The position numbers and the translations under genes are program-made. From Clostridia bacterium (GTDB lineage: Bacteria; Bacillota; Clostridia; Oscillospirales; CAG-272): 7,977 nt of DNA. The stretch's first letter is position 1. Every line of letters begins with the position of its first letter. The stretch lies in the NCBI GenBank assembly GCA_017452215.1, contig JAFTMU010000222.1:1-7977 (forward strand). The letters run 5' to 3'. The notes beneath the pieces were generated by a model. The model worked only from the letters and a program-made list of their open reading frames with translations, was not told where the DNA came from and did no database searches. Shown here in pieces: positions 6,301-7,977 of this stretch.

Positions 6301-7977
6301 TCCAAGGTGCTTCTGAAGGCGGTGATCCATTACAGAGACGGAAAATCTACCACATATCAGCTTCCCGTGTATATGAGTGGTTTTGCAATGCTGCAATTTG
6401 CAAAGGACCGTTGCGCCGAGGTTGATCATATTCAGATCTGCGGTGACAAAACTGCTTTGGATGTAGCTGTCTATTTTACCGAAGTACAGCTCATTCGAAA
6501 CAAGTGCGAAACAGGGTTGAGCGAGCAGGATTTCACTCCGCATGAGGATAGCTCGGAGAGTGAGGAAAGCACCGAGAGTACCACCGTCTCTGCGGTGGGA
6601 CAGAGCTTTGACGAGGCAAGTGAGAGCGACGACGAGATGGAGACCATCAAGGCGTTTGAGGAGGCGTTGGATCGCTACGGCAACGCTTTGACGGGCACGA
6701 GCTTCAAAAACGGAGAATTGGGTACGATCTACACGTCCTATTCGTATGAGGATCCTTGCAACACGGACTGCCTCCCCGATGCGGGCAACAATAAAACCAG
6801 AGAAATTGATGCAAGAGGAAACAGTACCTATTATGAGTACGATCCCAAGCTTTCCAAGCCGACCTGTATTGAGGATCGCATGGGCAACCGCACCCACTAC
6901 GATTACGACGCTATGGGCAGAACCACCAAGGTGACGGCACCCAACGATGCCACCGTGGAGTACGAATACAACAGCTACGACGACCTGACCAAGATCACCC
7001 GAGGCGACGGGCAGAGCTATTCCATGGCGTATGATGCCTATCGGAATTTGAGCTGTGTTGACGTTGGCGTGCAGGATCTGGTGACTTATACGTATAATCC
7101 CGGCACGAATCGTCTGAAAACCATGGAATATGTTAATGGCTCGAAACAGAATTTGACCTATGACCGCTTTGGTAACGTGATCAACGAAACCTGGACAAAG
7201 GGCACGGCAACCCAGGCGAAATACAAATATTTTTACGATGTTTCCCAAAATTTGGTAAAAACCCTTGACATTTCGAACAAGAAGATGTATAATATTAACA
7301 GAGTGGGCGAGAACGTAACGTCTGTTGAGGAGTATGACGTTGTCCTGAATGGGGAAACGGTGTCCTCCAAGACCTTGGTGGGGACTTTGCATTACAGCTT
7401 TGACGGCGAGGGCAAGCAGTTCCGCAAGAAGTACGTAGATGCTGGCGGAAACGAGCAAAAGTACGTCTTTGAGTATCAGGACGAGAAAAACATTGCCGTG
7501 CAGCTGCCTACGGGCATCGTGAGCCACTCCAAGTCCGACCATCTTGGCAGAAAAGTATTTGACGAGTTGCAGCTTGGTTCGGGGCTCATGAACCGTAAGT
7601 TCACCTACCATGAGGGCGTCATTTCTCAAAACCACCTGGACAATGGCAAGCAGGTTTCCGACCCCCAGACCACGCTGGTGAAGCAGATCGAGTTCGCCGA
7701 CGGCAGAATCATCGAGTACGAATACGACGCCGAGGAGCGCATCACCAGGGTGATTGACACCGTGGACGGTACGTATGAATATACCTATGACGAGCTGGGG
7801 CAGCTGTTGACCGAAGTGAGAAACGGCGATACCGTCAGCAGAATGACGTACGATGACTACGGCAACATTATCAACAAAAACGGCATCACTTACACCTACG
7901 GTGGGGTCAACTGGAAGGATCAGCTGACAGGGTATGGCAGTCAGACCATCGGTAGTTATGACGGCAACGGAAATCCC
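3316..7977 (+). CDS. RHS/YD-repeat (WapA-like) protein, 3' end cut by window
   Basis: The frame is open for 1,554 codons to the window edge. Residues 3-36 are charged and probably coiled-coil; there is no signal peptide. Residues 60-263 match the region that precedes or surrounds DNRLRE domains in Gram-positive RHS proteins, including TPYMNDSHGRYSEDV (213-227) and the FAWLSSEECAYPVNIEW end (247-263). Residues 264-408 are beta-rich; 409-435 are a Ser/Glu/Asp linker. Residues 437-475 resemble the entry to the RHS shell (VDLVQGYLN, then PVSISHSYFS). YD repeats occupy about 560-660, 1120-1315 and 1456-1554. Between the first two lie two beta-sandwich modules (about 776-942 and 945-1070) and an acidic Ser/Glu linker (1076-1110). 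RHS proteins form a hollow beta-shell around a C-terminal toxin or act as surface proteins. The conserved RHS core end, any toxin tip and any immunity gene lie outside the window, so the activity is unknown. GC content and codon use change strongly along the gene. Confidence 0.92.
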   Translation, partial: MNIEKLNSELELKEKNVDLVKKMQDQENEREARMERGANFKRVPKQKGRFETTYYNTNVHEYNESMQQYVAFENTIEESVDHAYFCIQQKDSMIRIPKDGENNALFSIEQNGCLVNVFSKADFGAVKGSCIPKIDAKMENIILYPDASPDADYSLKPTCNGVQFTVEAKDITRKNRFSFCFEGKGVKWQRGDNEKTLRFFSVQTGALVFEIPTPYMNDSHGRYSEDVNFEVIAVDEQTCLLTMIPDFAWLSSEECAYPVNIEWAMLSDFHRGVGMEFARKDLSADGRIKIGGNGVPVRLQMPKPREGMITKSIKALFHCDSVPGGEDKQYMLALYRVDENTVNESPQASLVAYTAMHEDQQEYALNVTSEQGSEDGTMYSLRLCELQEGELTESSGTEVAVMNVSELSSRAVYSVEESEASSQDDSSGLSGNLGSVGSYKVDLVQGYLNMELKDFDWEGNRMPVSISHSYFSAFASSRYVVVDGNKSVFDSVNVGKGWRLNLMQSMVNKGVQSEYDNKDTYVYVDEANEKLVFVEYEDTSETACCDMYKDVNNLGYTYNANTGVLKKGDMEYYFTSGRLTRIIDRFGNTMLITYDSGDHLTSVTDGVGRKFDFTYQSERLSSIQSPNGTSINYTYENGYLKTVTYPNGQTLTFTYSENNSCPTAVTVAGSDIEAMTTQFSYFANTKKVSSIRTALGNATLAKSTSFSYANNGKQTVITENETVDENTTITHSKVYFHENAEYNYEYFDAGEDVKIEISEGGEILPYSDPGMSIGKVSVVNLLKGCVFDRDGINLSLKDEDGGSVVWSTDLDTSTNVGYASAETMPGYLGAVLMSTSSSAREVKGLAQTVNLSAGSYVFSCYVRRMVTASASDQAYLRVRVGNVVYKSPDIPYTKNEFFRVALPFEVTGDSQSCEVGIYLDGCVQVKVVAPQLEEGTGVSPFNYISAARSASDYSFGIFDNNTSEGDIIVKVNSEKGVRETFTLTTNVSTDGITADSKVLLKAVIHYRDGKSTTYQLPVYMSGFAMLQFAKDRCAEVDHIQICGDKTALDVAVYFTEVQLIRNKCETGLSEQDFTPHEDSSESEESTESTTVSAVGQSFDEASESDDEMETIKAFEEALDRYGNALTGTSFKNGELGTIYTSYSYEDPCNTDCLPDAGNNKTREIDARGNSTYYEYDPKLSKPTCIEDRMGNRTHYDYDAMGRTTKVTAPNDATVEYEYNSYDDLTKITRGDGQSYSMAYDAYRNLSCVDVGVQDLVTYTYNPGTNRLKTMEYVNGSKQNLTYDRFGNVINETWTKGTATQAKYKYFYDVSQNLVKTLDISNKKMYNINRVGENVTSVEEYDVVLNGETVSSKTLVGTLHYSFDGEGKQFRKKYVDAGGNEQKYVFEYQDEKNIAVQLPTGIVSHSKSDHLGRKVFDELQLGSGLMNRKFTYHEGVISQNHLDNGKQVSDPQTTLVKQIEFADGRIIEYEYDAEERITRVIDTVDGTYEYTYDELGQLLTEVRNGDTVSRMTYDDYGNIINKNGITYTYGGVNWKDQLTGYGSQTIGSYDGNGNP
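4990..5290 (+). repeat. YD-repeat block 1 of the RHS protein
   Basis: This encodes tandem degenerate YD units such as RIIDRFGNTMLITYD, GRKFDFTYQSERLSSI, INYTYENGYLKTVTYPNG and LTFTYSEN. The units are protein-level repeats that build the RHS shell; the DNA itself is not repeated exactly. Confidence 0.75.
5641..6540 (+). other. Two beta-sandwich modules inserted between YD blocks
   Basis: This encodes RHS residues about 776-1075. The first module starts VVNLLKGCVFDRDG, like the NL-x-x-G-F opening common in jelly-roll modules of clostridial RHS proteins, and ends with QLEEGTGVSPFNYI. The second module, about 945-1070, ends with VQLIRN. They contain no YD motifs. The first is homologous to the protein encoded at 200-697. 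Carbohydrate binding is a family-based guess. Confidence 0.6.
6673..7260 (+). repeat. YD-repeat block 2 of the RHS protein
   Basis: This encodes the densest set of YD units, for example STYYEYDPKLSKPT, HYDYDAMGRTTKV, VEYEYNSYDDLTKI, SMAYDAYRNL, LTYDRFGNVI and KYFYDVSQNLVKT. Spacing is about 20 residues per unit, with one G-(R/N) or similar turn between strands, as usual for this repeat. Confidence 0.85.
7681..7977 (+). repeat. YD-repeat block 3, continuing past the window
   Basis: Units include IEYEYDAEERITRV, YEYTYDELGQLLTEV, RMTYDDYGNIINKNG and IGSYDGNGNP. The last of these is like the G-N-P turn seen repeatedly in RHS proteins ahead of the conserved core end, so the core probably continues downstream. 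Confidence 0.85.

Noticed and set aside
5008..7635. An 875-codon open frame on the minus strand opposite the RHS gene.
   Set aside because: It is in codon register with the RHS frame and stays open only because RHS lacks TTA, CTA and TCA codons there. The translation has no domain sense, and the + strand encodes clear YD repeats.

Overview
The window looks like a low-to-medium GC Firmicute, most likely an anaerobic Clostridia member. Starts are preceded by strong AAAGGAGG-type Shine-Dalgarno sites, genes are packed tightly on one strand, and the large gene is an RHS/YD-repeat protein of the WapA type found in Gram-positive bacteria. This assignment is inference from style; no taxonomic marker gene is present. 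Every gene I support is on the + strand. I see no tRNA, rRNA, CRISPR array, insertion sequence or convincing terminator.

Layout: (1) 1-186, the 3' end of an unidentified gene. (2) 200-697, a small protein whose core matches a beta-sandwich module inside the large RHS protein at the far end of the window. (3) 711-873, two overlapping very small ORFs in different frames; the second ends in a TGATG junction with the next gene. (4) 873-1973, a compact 12-helix-type transporter of the AspT/YidE-YbjL duplication family, lacking the usual central RCK (TrkA-C) domains. (5) 1974-2156, a short spacer with a possible 31-codon ORF. (6) 2157-3299, a cysteine-rich 380-residue protein with a C-terminal half resembling the DNRLRE domain that usually sits inside RHS/WapA proteins. 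(7) 3316 to the window end, an RHS/YD-repeat protein of at least 1,554 residues, open at the 3' edge.

Reading as a whole: the locus appears to be an RHS polymorphic-toxin-type cluster in which accessory modules are also encoded as separate small genes upstream of the giant protein. The standalone module at 200-697 matches an internal RHS module, and the DNRLRE-like domain lies in its own gene directly before RHS. Neither the RHS protein nor the two accessory proteins begins with a signal peptide, and they are cysteine-rich for exported Gram-positive proteins. The RHS gene shifts sharply in base composition from its AT-rich 5' end to its GC-richer YD core. Any toxic C-terminal tip and immunity gene would lie beyond the right edge and cannot be seen.
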